A stretch of DNA of 63,706 bases from Billgrantia endophytica (GTDB lineage Bacteria > Pseudomonadota > Gammaproteobacteria > Pseudomonadales > Halomonadaceae): contig NZ_PNRF01000015.1 of assembly GCF_002879615.1 (NCBI RefSeq), positions 72,311-136,016 of the forward strand. Direction: 5' to 3'. Every line of letters starts with the position of its first letter. Position 1 is the first letter of the stretch. The notes under the pieces were generated by a model, which saw nothing but the letters and a program-made list of their open reading frames with translations, did not search any database and was not told the origin of the DNA. Shown in pieces: positions 17,978 to 31,801 of the stretch. Both the position numbers and the translations under genes were made by a program.

Positions 17978-19381
17978 ATGTTCAAAGGATTTACCCGCTT
18001 TCTGCAGAGCCCTGGCGAGCACTTCAGGTCACTCTTCGGCCCCGAGGATGCCGCCGCCGGTCACCAAGTCGGTCCAAGCATCATTCCCCGCGACGAGCAC
18101 CCCGTATCGCGTCAACACTTCAGCGAGGCGGCGCTCAAGGTACTCTATCGCCTGCACAACGCCGGCTACGAGGCCTACCTGGTCGGCGGTTGCATCCGCG
18201 ACTCCCTGCTCGGCAGGATGCCCAAGGATTTCGATGTCGCCACCGACGCGACACCGGAGCAGATTCGTGAGCTGTTTCGCAACTCGCGGATCATCGGACG
18301 GCGCTTCCGCATCGTGCATGTGCGCTTCGGCCGCGAAGTCATCGAGGTCACCACCTTCCGGGGCCGACCCAACGATGACCACGGCGACCATCTCGCCCAG
18401 CAATCCAAGCATGGCTTGCTGCTGCGCGATAACGTCTGGGGCAATATCCAGGAAGATGCCATACGACGCGATTTCACCATCAACGCGCTCTACTACAGCA
18501 TCGCCGACTTCTCGATACACGATTTTGCCAACGGCGTTCGCGACATCGAGTCCCGCACCCTGCGCCTGATCGGCGATCCGGCAACCCGCTACCGTGAAGA
18601 CCCGGTGCGCATGCTGCGCGCAGTGCGGTTCGCCACCAAGCTCGGCTTCCATATCGCGCCGGACTCGGAGGCGCCGATCCATGAGCATGCCGCGCTCCTG
18701 CTGCAGATCCCGCCAGCCCGGCTGTTCGACGAGATACTCAAGCTGTTCATGGCCGGCCACGGCGTCGATACGTTTCATATGCTCCGCCACTATGGCCTGT
18801 TCGCCATGCTCTTTCCCGAGACCGAAGAGGCCATCGCCAGGTTGCCCTGGACCGAAGGACTGATCGAGCAGGCCCTGGCCAGCACCGACAAGCGTATCCG
18901 TGAAGAGCGCCCCGTGACGCCTGCCTTCCTGTTCGCCGCGCTGCTCTGGGGGCCCGTGCAACTGCGCCAGGCCACCCTGGAAGCCGAGGACATGCCGCCC
19001 ACACCCGCACTGCAACTGGCCTCGCAACAGGTCCTCTCCCGCCAGTTGCAGCACATCTCGATTCCCAAACGCTTCAGCATGCCGATGCGGGACATCTGGG
19101 ACCTGCAGCAACGCCTGCCCCAGCGCCGTGGCAAGCGCGCCATCCTGACTCGGGAACATCCTCGCTTCAGGGCTGCCTACGACTTCCTGCTGCTGCGCGA
19201 GGCAGCGGGTGAAATCGAGCCGGGGCTGGGCGACTGGTGGACGGCCTACCAGGAAGGCGACGAGCACGAGCAACAGCGCCTGCTCGACAAGGCAGGCGAT
19301 GACGCCGGCCCCGGCACGCGGCCAAAGCGCCGCCGTCCGCGCAAGCGCCGTCGGCGCAGCTCTCCTCCCGATGGCTCATGA
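17978..19381 (+). CDS. pcnB: poly(A) polymerase I
   Basis: Adds 3' poly(A) tails that promote RNA decay. The 467-residue protein has the nucleotidyltransferase core YLVGGCIRDSLLGRMPKDFDVATDA (about residues 67-91; the DxD is in KDFD). The RRDFTINALYY motif and RNA-binding helices follow, and the C-terminus is strongly basic (KRRRPRKRRRR). The frame extends 57 bases upstream, but MFKGFTRFLQSP at 17978 gives the family start. It overlaps folK by four bases (ATGA). The pcnB-folK-panB-panC order is conserved with Pseudomonas. Confidence 0.95.
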   Translation: MFKGFTRFLQSPGEHFRSLFGPEDAAAGHQVGPSIIPRDEHPVSRQHFSEAALKVLYRLHNAGYEAYLVGGCIRDSLLGRMPKDFDVATDATPEQIRELFRNSRIIGRRFRIVHVRFGREVIEVTTFRGRPNDDHGDHLAQQSKHGLLLRDNVWGNIQEDAIRRDFTINALYYSIADFSIHDFANGVRDIESRTLRLIGDPATRYREDPVRMLRAVRFATKLGFHIAPDSEAPIHEHAALLLQIPPARLFDEILKLFMAGHGVDTFHMLRHYGLFAMLFPETEEAIARLPWTEGLIEQALASTDKRIREERPVTPAFLFAALLWGPVQLRQATLEAEDMPPTPALQLASQQVLSRQLQHISIPKRFSMPMRDIWDLQQRLPQRRGKRAILTREHPRFRAAYDFLLLREAAGEIEPGLGDWWTAYQEGDEHEQQRLLDKAGDDAGPGTRPKRRRPRKRRRRSSPPDGS

Positions 19382-19899
19382 CCCCGGTGGCCGACGTCTA
19401 CATCGGGCTCGGCAGCAATCTCGACCAGCCCCGGGAACAGGTCAGCCGAGCCCTGGAAGCGCTCGATAGCCTGCCCCTGACGCATTGCATGCATGCCTCT
19501 CGCCTGTATGCCAGCCGTCCTGTCGGCCCCCAGAACCAGCCCGATTTCATCAATGCCGTGGCTCGGCTCGAGACGCGGCTCTCGCCCCTGGCTCTGCTCG
19601 ACCAGCTGCAAGCGCTCGAACAGCACCACCGGCGGGTCCGGCAGTACCGCTGGGGACCCCGCACTCTGGACCTGGACCTGCTACTGTTCGGAGAACAGGT
19701 CATCGAGTCTCCCCGGCTACGCATACCACACCCGGAAATGTGCATGCGCGCCTTTGTCCTGCTCCCCCTCGCCGAGTTGACCCCGGCCCTGCGGCTTCCC
19801 GATGGGAGGCGCATTGCCGACCTGATCGATGAACTGGCCGGGAGCACGGGTACAGCCGGAATGATCCAGGCGTTACCATGCTCCCCAAAAAGAGCCTGA
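19378..19899 (+). CDS. folK: HPPK, folate biosynthesis
   Basis: 2-amino-4-hydroxy-6-hydroxymethyldihydropteridine pyrophosphokinase. It transfers pyrophosphate from ATP to the pterin, giving the substrate of FolP (encoded at 35.3 kb in this window). It is 173 residues long, with GLGSNL near the N-terminus and the signature RWGPRTLDLDLLLFG (about 95-109), including the magnesium-binding Asp pair, followed by IPHPEM. It is translationally coupled to pcnB by an ATGA overlap. Confidence 0.95.
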   Translation: MTPVADVYIGLGSNLDQPREQVSRALEALDSLPLTHCMHASRLYASRPVGPQNQPDFINAVARLETRLSPLALLDQLQALEQHHRRVRQYRWGPRTLDLDLLLFGEQVIESPRLRIPHPEMCMRAFVLLPLAELTPALRLPDGRRIADLIDELAGSTGTAGMIQALPCSPKRA

Positions 19900-20002
19900 G
19901 GTGTTACCTATCGACACTGCAATCGCATTCTGGTAACTATCATGCGCATCGCAGGAGGCATGGCCCAGGCCAGCCACCCCGAGGACAACACGAGAGCACA
20001 TA

Positions 20003-20794
20003 ATGAAAACCGTCACCCTGAGCACGCTGCAAGCCCATAAGCGCGCAGGCGAAACGTTCAGTTGCCTGACCGCCTATGACGCCTCCTTCGCCCGAACCGC
20101 CAGCGAGGCCGGTATCGAGGTACTGTTGGTTGGCGATTCCCTCGGCATGGTCCTGCAGGGCCATGCCAGCACCTTACCGGTGACCCTGGACGACATCTGC
20201 TACCACACCCGCTGCGTGGCACGCGGCAAGGGATCGAGCCTGTTGATGGTCGACCTGCCGTTCATGAGCAATTCGAGCCAGGAACGATTGCTGCAGGATG
20301 CAGGAGAATTGATGCGTGCCGGTGCCGAGATGGTCAAGGTGGAAGGCGAGGCCTGGATGGCCGACGGCATCCGCGAGCTGACCCGCCGGGGCGTGCCTGT
20401 CTGTGCCCACCTGGGGCTGACACCTCAGACCGTCTACCAGTTGGGCGGTTACAAGGTACAGGGCCGCGACGCCGAGCGCGCCGCACAGATCCTGGAGGAC
20501 GCCCGTGCCCTGGTAGAAGCCGGCGCCTCGGTAATCCTGCTGGAGTGCGTCCCGGCGAGCCTGGGCCGGGCCGTCAGCGAAGCGCTGGACGTACCCGTCA
20601 TCGGCATCGGTGCCGGACCCGATACGGACGGCCAGATCCTGGTGATGCATGACGCGCTGGGCGTCACCCACGGACGCGTCCCACGCTTCGTCAAGAACTT
20701 CATGGCCGAGGCCGACGACATCTCGGGTGCTTTCCATCGCTACCATGAGGACGTCAAGTCTCGCCGTTTCCCGGCCGAGGAGCACTGTTTCTAG
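20003..20794 (+). CDS. panB: ketopantoate hydroxymethyltransferase
   Basis: First step of the pantothenate branch: transfers a hydroxymethyl group from methylene-THF to ketoisovalerate. It is 263 residues, a (beta/alpha)8 barrel with [27 protein letters not shown] near residues 23-49 (magnesium and substrate sites), HLGLTPQ and ECVPASLG. It is preceded by 103 bp after folK and followed 25 bp later by panC. With panC and panD the window encodes three dedicated pantothenate steps; panE/ilvC is not here. Confidence 0.96.
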   Translation: MKTVTLSTLQAHKRAGETFSCLTAYDASFARTASEAGIEVLLVGDSLGMVLQGHASTLPVTLDDICYHTRCVARGKGSSLLMVDLPFMSNSSQERLLQDAGELMRAGAEMVKVEGEAWMADGIRELTRRGVPVCAHLGLTPQTVYQLGGYKVQGRDAERAAQILEDARALVEAGASVILLECVPASLGRAVSEALDVPVIGIGAGPDTDGQILVMHDALGVTHGRVPRFVKNFMAEADDISGAFHRYHEDVKSRRFPAEEHCF

Positions 20795-20819
20795 TGTTCC
20801 CTCTTCCTGGAGCCCGCTG

Positions 20820-21668
20820 ATGCGTACCCTACGAGAGATTCCCGCGCTGCGCGAAACCCTCGGCGAGTTTCGCCGCCACGGCCGGCGCATCGCCCTGGTC
20901 CCCACCATGGGCAACCTCCACCAAGGCCACCTGGCCCTGGTGGAGACCGCCCGTCGTCATGCCGATGTGGTGGTGGCGACCATCTTCGTCAATCCGCTGC
21001 AGTTCGGCGCGGGCGAAGACCTGGACGCGTATCCCCGGACCCTTGCCGATGACCAGGCCAAGCTGGAAGAGGCCGGCTGTGACCTGCTGTTCACCCCGGA
21101 CACGGCGATGCTCTATCCCAGAGGCCTGGAAGAGCAGACCCGGGTCTGCGTACCCGCAGTGAGTGAAGGATTGTGCGGCGGAGCTCGCCCGGGCCACTTC
21201 GATGGTGTCTCCACCGTGGTGAGCATCCTGTTCAATCTGGCCCAGCCGGATGTGGCCTGCTTCGGCGAGAAGGACTACCAACAGCTGGCGGTGATCCGCA
21301 AGCTCGCCGATGACATGCACTTTCCCATCGACATCATTGGCGTTCCCACCGTACGCGCCGAGGACGGCCTGGCGCTCTCCTCGCGCAATGGCTATCTCAC
21401 CGCGGAGCAGCGCGCCCGGGCGCCAGCCCTCTACCGCACGCTATGCCAGGCCCGCGCCGCCCTGGAATCCGGCGATCCGGCCGACTCGGCACTTGATGAC
21501 GCCCATGCTCGGCTGCGTGAGTCCGGCTTCGAGCCCGACTACCTGGAACTGCGCGCCGACGACCTGGGCCCCGTTACCGGAAAAACGCGCCAGGCGGTGC
21601 TGCTGGCCGCGGCCCAGCTCGGGCCTGCGCGCCTGATAGACAACCTGACCCTGACGCTACCGCACTGA
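20820..21668 (+). CDS. panC: pantothenate synthetase
   Basis: ATP-dependent condensation of pantoate with beta-alanine. The 282-residue protein has the HIGH-type loop in [13 protein letters not shown], the pantoate-binding [20 protein letters not shown] and the KMSKS-like region ALSSRNGYL. The ATG at 20820 is preceded by GGAG. The frame upstream belongs to sequence overlapping panB and is rejected as coding. It lies between panB and panD. Confidence 0.96.
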   Translation: MRTLREIPALRETLGEFRRHGRRIALVPTMGNLHQGHLALVETARRHADVVVATIFVNPLQFGAGEDLDAYPRTLADDQAKLEEAGCDLLFTPDTAMLYPRGLEEQTRVCVPAVSEGLCGGARPGHFDGVSTVVSILFNLAQPDVACFGEKDYQQLAVIRKLADDMHFPIDIIGVPTVRAEDGLALSSRNGYLTAEQRARAPALYRTLCQARAALESGDPADSALDDAHARLRESGFEPDYLELRADDLGPVTGKTRQAVLLAAAQLGPARLIDNLTLTLPH

Positions 21669-21719
21669 CTGTCCCTGGCAGCATCAGCTGCCATCGAGCC
21701 CAAGAGGACCCCCTGTTCC

Positions 21720-22100
21720 ATGTATACCATCATGCTCAAGGCCAAGCTGCACCTGGCCCGCGTCACCCATGCCGTGCTCGACTACGAAGGTTCCTGCGCC
21801 ATCGATGGCGACCTCCTGGAGATGTCCGGCATTCGCGAAAACGAACAGATACAGCTCTACAACGTGGAAAATGGCCAGCGTTTCACCACGTATGCCATTC
21901 GCGCCGAGGAAGGCTCGAAGGTCATTTCGATCAACGGCGCCGCTGCCCATCTGGCCGGTCCGGGTGACCGGGTGATCATCTGCAGCTACGCCCATTACAG
22001 CGATGCGGAACTGGAAAGCCACCAGCCGGCCCTGGTCTATCTGCAGGAAGGCAACGAGGTCAGCCATACCAGCAATGCCATTCCCGTCCAGCTCGCCTGA
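21720..22100 (+). CDS. panD: aspartate 1-decarboxylase proenzyme
   Basis: Makes beta-alanine for PanC. The 126-residue pro-protein self-cleaves at Gly24-Ser25 in DYEGSCAID to create the pyruvoyl cofactor; both residues and the preceding Tyr-Glu are present. The C-terminal half shows the typical [14 protein letters not shown]. It follows panC by 51 bp, completing a panBCD run. Confidence 0.96.
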   Translation: MYTIMLKAKLHLARVTHAVLDYEGSCAIDGDLLEMSGIRENEQIQLYNVENGQRFTTYAIRAEEGSKVISINGAAAHLAGPGDRVIICSYAHYSDAELESHQPALVYLQEGNEVSHTSNAIPVQLA

Positions 22101-22160
22101 GCATCATGAACACCGGGGGCGGCCCGCCTGTCCGGAAGCGGCCTTACGCCCTATTGGGCA

Positions 22161-22190
22161 TTGCCGCAGCGCACAAGGGTCGCCTATGCT
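22161..22190 (+). promoter_or_regulatory. possible sigma70 promoter of the thiolase gene
   Basis: TTGCCG, 18 bases, TATGCT, ending 51 bp before the thiolase ATG. The hexamer matches are moderate. Confidence 0.35.
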
Positions 22191-22241
22191 GACACGGTCA
22201 AAGCCCGTTAATGTCCGCGACCGACTTCAGGAGTATTTCCC

Positions 22242-23417
22242 ATGCAAGAAGTGGTGATCGTTGCTGCCCGCCGTACCGCCGTCGGGGCCTTCGGGGGTTC
22301 CCTGGCCGGCATCCCCGCCAGTGATCTGGGCGCTCTGGTAATCAAGGATATCCTCGCCAATACCGGCGTCGCCGCCGACCAGGTCGATGAAGTGCTCCTC
22401 GGGCAGGTACTGACGGCAGGCGTGGGGCAGAACCCGGCCCGACAGGCTGCCATCAAGGCCGGCCTGCCGGATACCGTGCCTGCCATGACCATCAACAAGG
22501 TCTGCGGTTCCGGCCTCAAGGCCCTGCATCTGGCCACCCAGGCGATTCGCTGTGGCGATGCCGAGCTGATCATCGCCGGCGGCCAGGAGAACATGTCGGC
22601 GTCCCCGCATGTGCTGCCCAACTCGCGCAACGGCCAGCGCATGGGCGACTGGAAGGCCATCGACACCATGGTCCATGACGGCCTGTGGGATGCTTTCAAT
22701 GACTACCACATGGGCGTTACCGCCGAGAATCTCGCCGAGAAGTACGGCATTACCCGCGAACAGATGGATGAGTTCGCCGCGGCATCCCAGCAGAAGGCGG
22801 CCGCGGCCATTCGCGAAGGCAAGTTCAAGGGCCAGATCGTTCCGGTGGAGATCCCCCAGCGCAAGGGCGATCCGGTCGTGTTCGACACTGACGAGAACCC
22901 ACGCGAAGTCGACGCCGAGAAACTCGGTACCATGCGTCCGGCGTTCAAGAAGGATGGCACCATCACCGCCGGCAATGCCTCCTCGATCAACGACGGTGCC
23001 GCCGTGGTCATGATCTGTTCGGCCGAGAAGGCCAAGGCCCTGGGCCTCGAGCCCCTGGCACGCATTGCGGCCTACGCCAATGCCGGCGTCGACCCGGCCA
23101 TCATGGGTATCGGCCCGGCGCCGGCCACACGTCGCTGCCTGGAAAAGGCCGGCTGGTCGCTGGATGACCTGGACCTGGTCGAAGCCAACGAAGCCTTTGC
23201 CGCCCAGGCACTCTCCGTCAACAAGGAGCTGGGGTGGGACACCGACAAGGTAAACGTCAATGGTGGCGCCATCGCCCTTGGCCACCCGATCGGGGCCTCC
23301 GGCTGCCGGGTACTGGTCACCCTGCTGCACGAGATGATCGCCCGGGATGCCAAGAAAGGCCTTGCCACCCTGTGTATCGGCGGTGGGCAAGGTGTTGCCC
23401 TCGCGATCGAGAGGTGA
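22242..23417 (+). CDS. phaA: acetyl-CoA C-acetyltransferase (beta-ketothiolase)
   Basis: Condenses two acetyl-CoA to acetoacetyl-CoA, the entry to polyhydroxybutyrate, or runs thiolytically. It is 391 residues, with catalytic Cys88 in INKVCGSGL, His348 in [10 protein letters not shown] and Cys378 in CIGGGQG. These positions nearly coincide with the well-studied Zoogloea PHB thiolase. It is monocistronic, with a bidirectional terminator after it; no phaB or phaC lies nearby. The assignment to PHB rather than fatty-acid or ketone metabolism is inference. Confidence 0.9.
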   Translation: MQEVVIVAARRTAVGAFGGSLAGIPASDLGALVIKDILANTGVAADQVDEVLLGQVLTAGVGQNPARQAAIKAGLPDTVPAMTINKVCGSGLKALHLATQAIRCGDAELIIAGGQENMSASPHVLPNSRNGQRMGDWKAIDTMVHDGLWDAFNDYHMGVTAENLAEKYGITREQMDEFAAASQQKAAAAIREGKFKGQIVPVEIPQRKGDPVVFDTDENPREVDAEKLGTMRPAFKKDGTITAGNASSINDGAAVVMICSAEKAKALGLEPLARIAAYANAGVDPAIMGIGPAPATRRCLEKAGWSLDDLDLVEANEAFAAQALSVNKELGWDTDKVNVNGGAIALGHPIGASGCRVLVTLLHEMIARDAKKGLATLCIGGGQGVALAIER

Positions 23418-23521
23418 GAAAACCCTGATTCATTCCTGCGCTCGATATCTGACCGCCGGCGATCAGCCTCTCATCGCTCGCGACATGAATCAGCGCTTCC
23501 TCTTATAAGAGGCAGATACGA

Positions 23522-23549
23522 AACCGCCCCCATGGCCATGGGGGCGGTT
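23522..23549. terminator. bidirectional terminator, thiolase/pnp
   Basis: A 28-bp perfect palindrome (arms beginning AACCGCCCCC) followed by TTCGCTTTT on the plus strand, between the convergent thiolase and pnp genes. Confidence 0.85.
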
Positions 23550-23570
23550 CGCTTTTGTGTCGAGTACGGC

Positions 23571-25703
23571 TTACAGCGCGGTCTCGGCCTGTTCGGCCTC
23601 GAAGGCGGCCTTCTCTTCCACGGTGATCTCCTTGATGGAAAGCTTCACCCGGTTGCGGTTGTCGATGTCGAGCACCTTGACGATGACCTCGTCGCCCTCG
23701 TTGAGGAAGTCGCGCACGTCGTTGACACGCTCCGGCACGATCTGCGAAATATGCACCAGACCGTCGGTACCCGGCATGATATTGATGAAGGCACCGAAGT
23801 CGGCGATACGCACCACCTTGCCGCGGTAGAGCTTGCCGATCTCCGCCTCGGCGGTAATCGCCAGCACGGTATCGATGGCCTTCTTGGCAGCCGCCTTGTC
23901 CTCGGCGTAAATACGCACGGTACCGTCGTCGTCGAGATCGATGGAGGCGCCGGTATCTTCGCAGATCTTGCGAATGGTGGCGCCGCCCTTGCCGATGACG
24001 TCGCGGATCTTGTCCGGATCGATCTTGATGGTCGCCATGGAAGGCGCGTTTTCGGAGACCTCGGTACGGCTCTGAGCGATCACGTCGTTCATCTGCTCGA
24101 GGATGTGCAACCGTGCCTCATTGGCCTGCTGGAGGGCGACCTCCATGATCTCCTCGTTGATGCCCTCGATCTTGATGTCCATCTGCAGGGCGGTCACACC
24201 GGCGGCAGAACCCGCCACCTTGAAGTCCATGTCACCCAGGTGATCCTCATCACCGAGGATATCGGTGAGCACGGCGAAACCATCCTCGTCCTTGACCAAG
24301 CCCATGGCGATACCGGCCACCGGCGCCTTCATCGGTACGCCGGCGTCCATCAGTGCCAGTGACGAACCACATACAGAGGCCATGGAGCTCGAGCCGTTGG
24401 ATTCGGTGATCTCGGAAACGACACGGATGGTGTAGGGGAAGTCGTCGGCGGAAGGCAACATGGCCTGCACACCGCGGCGCGCCAGACGACCGTGGCCGAT
24501 CTCGCGACGCTTGGGACCACCCATGAAACCGGCTTCTCCAACACTGTAGGGAGGGAAGTTGTAGTGCAGCAGGAAGCGGTCCTTGCGCTCGCCTTCCAGC
24601 GACTCGATCAACTGGGCATCGCGCAGGGTGCCCAGGGTAGCGATGACGATCGCCTGGGTCTCGCCGCGGGTGAAGATGGCCGAGCCATGGGTCTTGGGCA
24701 GGCTGCCCACCTCGATGTTCAGAGGACGCACGGTCTTCTGGTCACGGCCATCGATGCGAGGCTCGCCCTTGACCACGCGGGAGCGCACCACACGCTTCTC
24801 GAGGCTGGCAAAGGCGCCCTTGACGTCATCGGCGTCGAACCTGCCCTCTTCCTCACCAGCGAGCTGCTCGACGGCTTCTGCCTTCAGCGCAGAGAGGGCG
24901 TCCTGGCGGGCCATCTTGTCGGTGACACGGTACGCTTCGCCCACCCTGGCTTCGAAAGCCTGGGCCACGGCGTCCTTCAGGGCGGTGTTCTCGGCAGGCG
25001 GCTGCCAGTCCCACTTCGGCTTGCCGGCCTCGGCGGTCAACTCCTTGATGGCCTGGATGGCGACCTGCATCTCCTGATGGCCGTAGAGCACGGCGCCCAG
25101 CATTTCGTCCTCGAGCAGTTCCTTGGCCTCGGATTCCACCATCAGCACCGCTTTTTCGGTACCGGCGACGACCATGTCCAACTCGGAGTTGGCCAGCTCT
25201 TCCACGGTGGGGTTGAGGAAATAGCCCTTCTCCTCGTCGAAGCCCACGCGCGCGGCACCCAGCGGTCCATTGAACGGGACACCGGCAATCGACAGGGCCG
25301 CCGAGGTGCCGAGCATCGCGGCAATATCCGGATCATGGTTGCGATCGGTGGAGAGCACGGTACAGATCACCTGTACTTCGTTCATGAACCCCTTCGGGAA
25401 CAGCGGGCGGATCGGGCGATCGATCAGACGCGAGGTGAGGGTCTCCTTCTCGGTGGGACGCCCCTCACGCTTGAAGAAGCCACCCGGTATCTTGCCGACC
25501 GCATAGGTTTTCTCTTGATAGAACACCGCCAGCGGGAAGAAGTCCTGGCCTGGCTTGAGCTCTTTCCTGGCGACAACGGTGCAGAGCACGACGGTGTCGT
25601 CCATGGTGACCATCACGGCACCGGTGGCCTGGCGGGCGATACGCCCGGTTTCCAGGGTGACGGTACTGCGACCGTACTGAAACGTTTTCTTGACCGGATT
25701 CAC
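23571..25703 (-). CDS. pnp: polynucleotide phosphorylase
   Basis: 3'-5' phosphorolytic exoribonuclease and degradosome component. The 710-residue protein has two RNase PH domains ([11 protein letters not shown] in the first; the second with [12 protein letters not shown] and GIAMGLVK), then a KH domain ([15 protein letters not shown]) and an S1 domain ([15 protein letters not shown]). A GTG start at 25703 is chosen because AAGGA lies eight bases upstream and [10 protein letters not shown] matches the family start; a TTG at 25718 is less likely. It follows rpsO, as in E. coli and Pseudomonas. Confidence 0.96.
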   Translation of the reverse strand: MNPVKKTFQYGRSTVTLETGRIARQATGAVMVTMDDTVVLCTVVARKELKPGQDFFPLAVFYQEKTYAVGKIPGGFFKREGRPTEKETLTSRLIDRPIRPLFPKGFMNEVQVICTVLSTDRNHDPDIAAMLGTSAALSIAGVPFNGPLGAARVGFDEEKGYFLNPTVEELANSELDMVVAGTEKAVLMVESEAKELLEDEMLGAVLYGHQEMQVAIQAIKELTAEAGKPKWDWQPPAENTALKDAVAQAFEARVGEAYRVTDKMARQDALSALKAEAVEQLAGEEEGRFDADDVKGAFASLEKRVVRSRVVKGEPRIDGRDQKTVRPLNIEVGSLPKTHGSAIFTRGETQAIVIATLGTLRDAQLIESLEGERKDRFLLHYNFPPYSVGEAGFMGGPKRREIGHGRLARRGVQAMLPSADDFPYTIRVVSEITESNGSSSMASVCGSSLALMDAGVPMKAPVAGIAMGLVKDEDGFAVLTDILGDEDHLGDMDFKVAGSAAGVTALQMDIKIEGINEEIMEVALQQANEARLHILEQMNDVIAQSRTEVSENAPSMATIKIDPDKIRDVIGKGGATIRKICEDTGASIDLDDDGTVRIYAEDKAAAKKAIDTVLAITAEAEIGKLYRGKVVRIADFGAFINIMPGTDGLVHISQIVPERVNDVRDFLNEGDEVIVKVLDIDNRNRVKLSIKEITVEEKAAFEAEQAETAL

Positions 25704-25813
25704 GGCGATTTCCTTCAACTTTTCGATGTCTGGGTCGTTTTGACTCGGCGACTATTTTAGGGGTTGACGGGCGCGAGGGCCACCAATAGCCGCACATTGA
25801 CACCGGGGAATGC

Positions 25814-25845
25814 AAAACGGGCAGCCCCATGGGGCTACCCGTTTT
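25814..25845 (-). terminator. rpsO-pnp intergenic terminator
   Basis: A 15-bp stem with AT at the centre (arms AAAACGGG.AGCCCC). It is fully paired in the minus-strand RNA through a single G-U pair and ends in TTTT. The corresponding plus-strand hairpin has a C-A mismatch, which supports minus-strand use. It lies between rpsO and pnp and should reduce read-through. Confidence 0.8.
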
Positions 25846-25922
25846 GACGTTTACCCAAGAGAAGGTGACATTCGCGTTCCGACGGCTCAGGATATCGAGC
25901 GCAGTAGCGAATGACCCTTTTC

Positions 25923-26192
25923 TTAACGACGCAGGCCGAGGCGCTGAATCAGAGCCTGATAGCGCTCGAAATCCTTGCGCTTCAGGTAGTCAAGCAGCTT
26001 GCGGCGCTGGTTGACCATGCGGATCAGGCCACGACGTGAGTGGTGATCCTGCTTGTTGGTCTTGAAGTGGTCCTGCAGGCCGTCGATATTGGCGCTCAGC
26101 AGGGCTACCTGCACTTCGGGGGAACCGGTGTCGTTGTCGCCACGACCGAACTCATTGACGATTTCGGCCTTTTTTTCAGCGGTCAGTGCCAT
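25923..26192 (-). CDS. rpsO: 30S ribosomal protein S15
   Basis: Primary 16S rRNA-binding protein of the small subunit platform. It is 89 residues, full family length, with [22 protein letters not shown] and the [22 protein letters not shown] segment (residues ~41-65 region) typical of S15. A GGAGAGA ribosome-binding site precedes the ATG. It is the penultimate gene of the nusA-infB-rbfA-truB-rpsO-pnp cluster. Confidence 0.98.
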   Translation of the reverse strand: MALTAEKKAEIVNEFGRGDNDTGSPEVQVALLSANIDGLQDHFKTNKQDHHSRRGLIRMVNQRRKLLDYLKRKDFERYQALIQRLGLRR

Positions 26193-26283
26193 CTGTCTCT
26201 CCAGTAAGCAATATGCCTGAGTAATGAATGTCGGAGACCACGCATATTTGCAGTCCCCATGCCTGCGCCCGAAGGCGCTGGTG

Positions 26284-27210
26284 TCATGCCGAGCCCGCTG
26301 TCGCGGTGCTCAGCAGGCGGCGGGGAGCGATTTCCCCTGCCACCCTGACCACGCCGAGACCCAGAAAGGACCCGCCGTGATAGAGTCTTGCCGTCTCGCC
26401 CTCGCCCATGGACGCGGGATCGATCGGCGCCGACTGGCCGTACCGCAGCCGTTTCAGCCCTTCGCTGTCGAGGGTCAGCTCGGGCAGGTGTGCCACCAGC
26501 CCATCAACGGGAAGCAGCATCGCCTCGCGTTCAACCTGACCCGGCTTCGCCTCCAGCGTGTCGAAGGTCACCATGCCGGAAGCCTCGAAGGGGCCGGTCT
26601 TCAACCGCCGCAGCTCGGTAATGTGAGCACCACATCCGAGTGCCCAGCCGATATCCTCGGCCAGGGTGCGGATATAGGTGCCCTTGCTGCACCGCACCTC
26701 CAGCGTGAAGGCGTCGCCTTCATGAGCCAGAAGGCGCGCATCATACACCGTCACACGCCTTGCTGCACGCTCAACCGTCTTGCCCTCACGGGCCAGTTCG
26801 TAGAGCTTGCGGCCCTGGTGCTTGAGCGCCGAATACATGGGCGGCACCTGCTCGATCTCGCCGCGAAAACGCGCCAGCACGCCTTCCAGGTCAGCCTCGC
26901 TCAGGAACGGCACCGCATGGCGTTCGACCACCTCGCCCTCGGCGTCGCCGGTATCGGTCACCACTCCCAGTTGAACGCGGGTGTGGTAGACCTTGTCGGC
27001 CTCGAGCAGGTACGAGGAGAACTTGGTCGCCTCTCCCAGGCAGACCGGCAACAGCCCGGTCGCCATCGGGTCGAGGGTGCCGGTATGGCCTGCCTTCTGC
27101 GCCTGGAACAGACGCCGGGCACGCTGCAGGGCATGGTTGCTCGACACGCCCCAGGGCTTGTCGAGCAGCAATATTCCATTGACCGGTAGACCGCGGCGGC
27201 GTCGCGCCAT
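26284..27210 (-). CDS. truB: tRNA pseudouridine(55) synthase
   Basis: Makes pseudouridine 55 in the T loop of tRNAs. The 308-residue protein has the catalytic Asp47 in [17 protein letters not shown], the conserved tyrosine in DKVYHT, and [18 protein letters not shown]-terminal PUA-like domain is present ([11 protein letters not shown]). Its ATG is at 27210, sharing a base with the rbfA stop codon, so translation is tightly coupled. Confidence 0.96.
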   Translation of the reverse strand: MARRRRGLPVNGILLLDKPWGVSSNHALQRARRLFQAQKAGHTGTLDPMATGLLPVCLGEATKFSSYLLEADKVYHTRVQLGVVTDTGDAEGEVVERHAVPFLSEADLEGVLARFRGEIEQVPPMYSALKHQGRKLYELAREGKTVERAARRVTVYDARLLAHEGDAFTLEVRCSKGTYIRTLAEDIGWALGCGAHITELRRLKTGPFEASGMVTFDTLEAKPGQVEREAMLLPVDGLVAHLPELTLDSEGLKRLRYGQSAPIDPASMGEGETARLYHGGSFLGLGVVRVAGEIAPRRLLSTATAGSA

Positions 27211-27677
27211 CAGCCCCGCTCTCCCTCATCGTCGTTTCGATCCTGGCTATCGCTGACGTTGCCACCGTGATTGCCCGAAGCGCCGCCGTCATCCGTGTCG
27301 TGGTCGGCCTCGTTACGGGCACGGTCATGGGATACGGCTTCGTCGATCAGCGATGACAGCCGCTGGCCACGCACCACGCTCTCGTCGTAATGAAAGCGCA
27401 GCTCCGGGACATGGCGCAACTTGATGCGGCGGGCGACCTGACTGCGCAGGAAACCGGCGGCCTGCTTGAGCACCTTGAGATTTTCCTTGATGCGCTCGGG
27501 ATCATCCTCGCCCAACAGGGTCACATGCACGTCGGCATAGCCGAGGTCACGGCTGACCGTGACCCCGCTGACGGTGACCATTCCCAGCCGCGGGTCCTTG
27601 ACCTCGCGCTGGATGAGTACCGCCAGCTCCTTCTGCAGCTGGTCGCCGACTCGGTCGGTACGCTTGAATTCGCGCAT
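27210..27677 (-). CDS. rbfA: 30S ribosome-binding factor A
   Basis: Late 30S assembly factor acting on the 16S rRNA 5' end. It is 155 residues: a KH-type core to about residue 115 (REFKRTDRVGDQLQKELA, DLGYADVHVTLLG, LRHVPELRFHYDES) and then an extended acidic, Asp/Asn/Gly-rich tail not found in the E. coli protein (133 residues). The tail fits a salt-adapted proteome. It sits between infB (18 bp away) and truB. Confidence 0.95.
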   Translation of the reverse strand: MREFKRTDRVGDQLQKELAVLIQREVKDPRLGMVTVSGVTVSRDLGYADVHVTLLGEDDPERIKENLKVLKQAAGFLRSQVARRIKLRHVPELRFHYDESVVRGQRLSSLIDEAVSHDRARNEADHDTDDGGASGNHGGNVSDSQDRNDDEGERG

Positions 27678-27695
27678 GCTCGACTCCTCGGGCGG

Positions 27696-30227
<2,532 letters not shown>

Positions 30228-30254
30228 GTTGACCCTCCTCAGCCCGTGACCCGT

Positions 30255-31748
30255 TTACTGTTCGTTCGCGAACCAGGGCGCACGGGCAGTCATGATCAGT
30301 GCTGCAGCGCGCTCCTCGTCCATGCCCTCGATATCCATCAGATCGTCGACAGACTGCTCGGCGAGGTCTTCCATGGTGACAATGCCCCGGCTGGCCAGGA
30401 TGAAGGCCAGGTGGCGCTCCATGCCGTCCATTTCCAGCAGGTCGTCGGCCGGCTGAGCGCCGTCCAACTCCTCCTCGGAGGCAATGGCCAGGTTCAGCAG
30501 TTCATCCTTGGCGCGCGCGCGCAGCTCTTCCACCAGTTCCTCGTCGAGCTCCTCGATCTCGAGTATTTCCTCGAGGGGCACGTAGGCGATCTCTTCCAGC
30601 GTGGTGAAGCCTTCTTCCACCAGCAGCCGGGCGAGGTCATCCTCGATCTCCAGGTGCTGAATGAAATGCTCGACCAGGCTGTCGATCTCCTGCTCACGCT
30701 TGTCCTCGGCCTCACCCTCGGTCATGACGTTGATCCGCCATCCGGTGAGCTCCGAAGCCAGGCGCACGTTCTGGCCGCTGCGGCCGATGGCCTGAGCCAG
30801 GTTGTCCTCGGCGACCGCCACGTCCATTGCGTGGGCGTCTTCATCGACGAGGATCGAGCCGACATCCGCCGGCGCCATGGCGTTGATCACCAGTTGCGCG
30901 GGGTTGTCGTCCCAGAGAATGATATCGACGCGCTCGTTCTGCAGTTCGCTCGACACGGCCTGCACCCGTGAACCGCGCATGCCGACACAGGCACCCACCG
31001 GATCGATGCGGCGATCGTTGGTCTTCACCGCGATCTTGGCCCGGGAACCGGGATCGCGGGCAGCCCCCTTGATCTCGATGAGCTGCTCGGCGATTTCCGG
31101 CACCTCGATCTTGAACAGTTCGATAATCAGTTCCGGGCAGGTGCGTGACAGGATCAACTGAGCGCCACGTGCGTCGGCATCCACCTTGGTCAGCAGCGCC
31201 CGCACACGATCGTTCATGCGGTAGCGCTCCCCCGGGATCATCTCGCTGCGCGGCAGGAATGCCTCGGCATTGTCGCCCAGATCGATGATCAATCCGTCGC
31301 GAGTGGTCTTCTTGACGATACCGGCGACCAACTCGCCCTCACGCTCGGCGTACTGGCGAACCACCTCGGCCCGCTCGGCCTCGCGCACCTTCTGCACGAT
31401 GACCTGCTTTGCCGTCTGGGCAGCGATACGACCGAAGACGGCGTTATCGATCTGCTCCTCCACCACGTCGCCCAGCCCCAGGGGGGGATCGCGACGCTCG
31501 GCGAACGACAGCTTGATTTCCGCGTCCGGGCTCTCGAACTCGTCATCCTCGACCACTTCCCAGCGGCGAAACGTTTCGTAGTCGCCCGTGGTGCGATCGA
31601 TATGAACGCGCACGCTGACCTCCCGGCCCTCGAAACGCTTGCGTGATGCGCTGGCCAATGCCGCCTCGACGGCTTCGAAGATCACGTCGCGCGGTACGCC
31701 TTTCTCGTTTGAGATCGCATCGACGACTGTCAGAATTTCTTTACTCAT
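30255..31748 (-). CDS. nusA: transcription termination/antitermination factor NusA
   Basis: RNA polymerase-associated factor for pausing, termination and antitermination. It is 497 residues: N-terminal RNAP-binding domain, S1 domain (about 135-200, [21 protein letters not shown] region), KH domains ([33 protein letters not shown]) and two acidic C-terminal repeats ([20 protein letters not shown] and the region around [20 protein letters not shown]). It is co-transcribed with rimP (53 bp upstream) and infB. Confidence 0.97.
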   Translation of the reverse strand: MSKEILTVVDAISNEKGVPRDVIFEAVEAALASASRKRFEGREVSVRVHIDRTTGDYETFRRWEVVEDDEFESPDAEIKLSFAERRDPPLGLGDVVEEQIDNAVFGRIAAQTAKQVIVQKVREAERAEVVRQYAEREGELVAGIVKKTTRDGLIIDLGDNAEAFLPRSEMIPGERYRMNDRVRALLTKVDADARGAQLILSRTCPELIIELFKIEVPEIAEQLIEIKGAARDPGSRAKIAVKTNDRRIDPVGACVGMRGSRVQAVSSELQNERVDIILWDDNPAQLVINAMAPADVGSILVDEDAHAMDVAVAEDNLAQAIGRSGQNVRLASELTGWRINVMTEGEAEDKREQEIDSLVEHFIQHLEIEDDLARLLVEEGFTTLEEIAYVPLEEILEIEELDEELVEELRARAKDELLNLAIASEEELDGAQPADDLLEMDGMERHLAFILASRGIVTMEDLAEQSVDDLMDIEGMDEERAAALIMTARAPWFANEQ

Positions 31749-31801
31749 GCCTTTGCCTCGCCAGAAAACCTGTCCTTATGCATCGGTCTCGATCCGCGAC
31801 C

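Noticed and set aside
17173..18270. A 365-codon plus-strand frame spanning the crcZ region and the start of pcnB
   Set aside because: No ribosome-binding site or domain. It crosses two terminators and a sigma54 promoter, its composition is set by CAACAA repeats, and it overlaps pcnB in another frame.
19902..19938. A second TGTTAC...GTAACT pair upstream of panB, resembling the CbrB half sites
   Set aside because: The second half has a mismatch, spacing is 25, and no -24/-12 promoter follows; most likely chance.
23522..23549. A 28-bp perfect palindrome considered as an operator
   Set aside because: It lies between convergent genes and is followed by a T run; a bidirectional terminator explains it.
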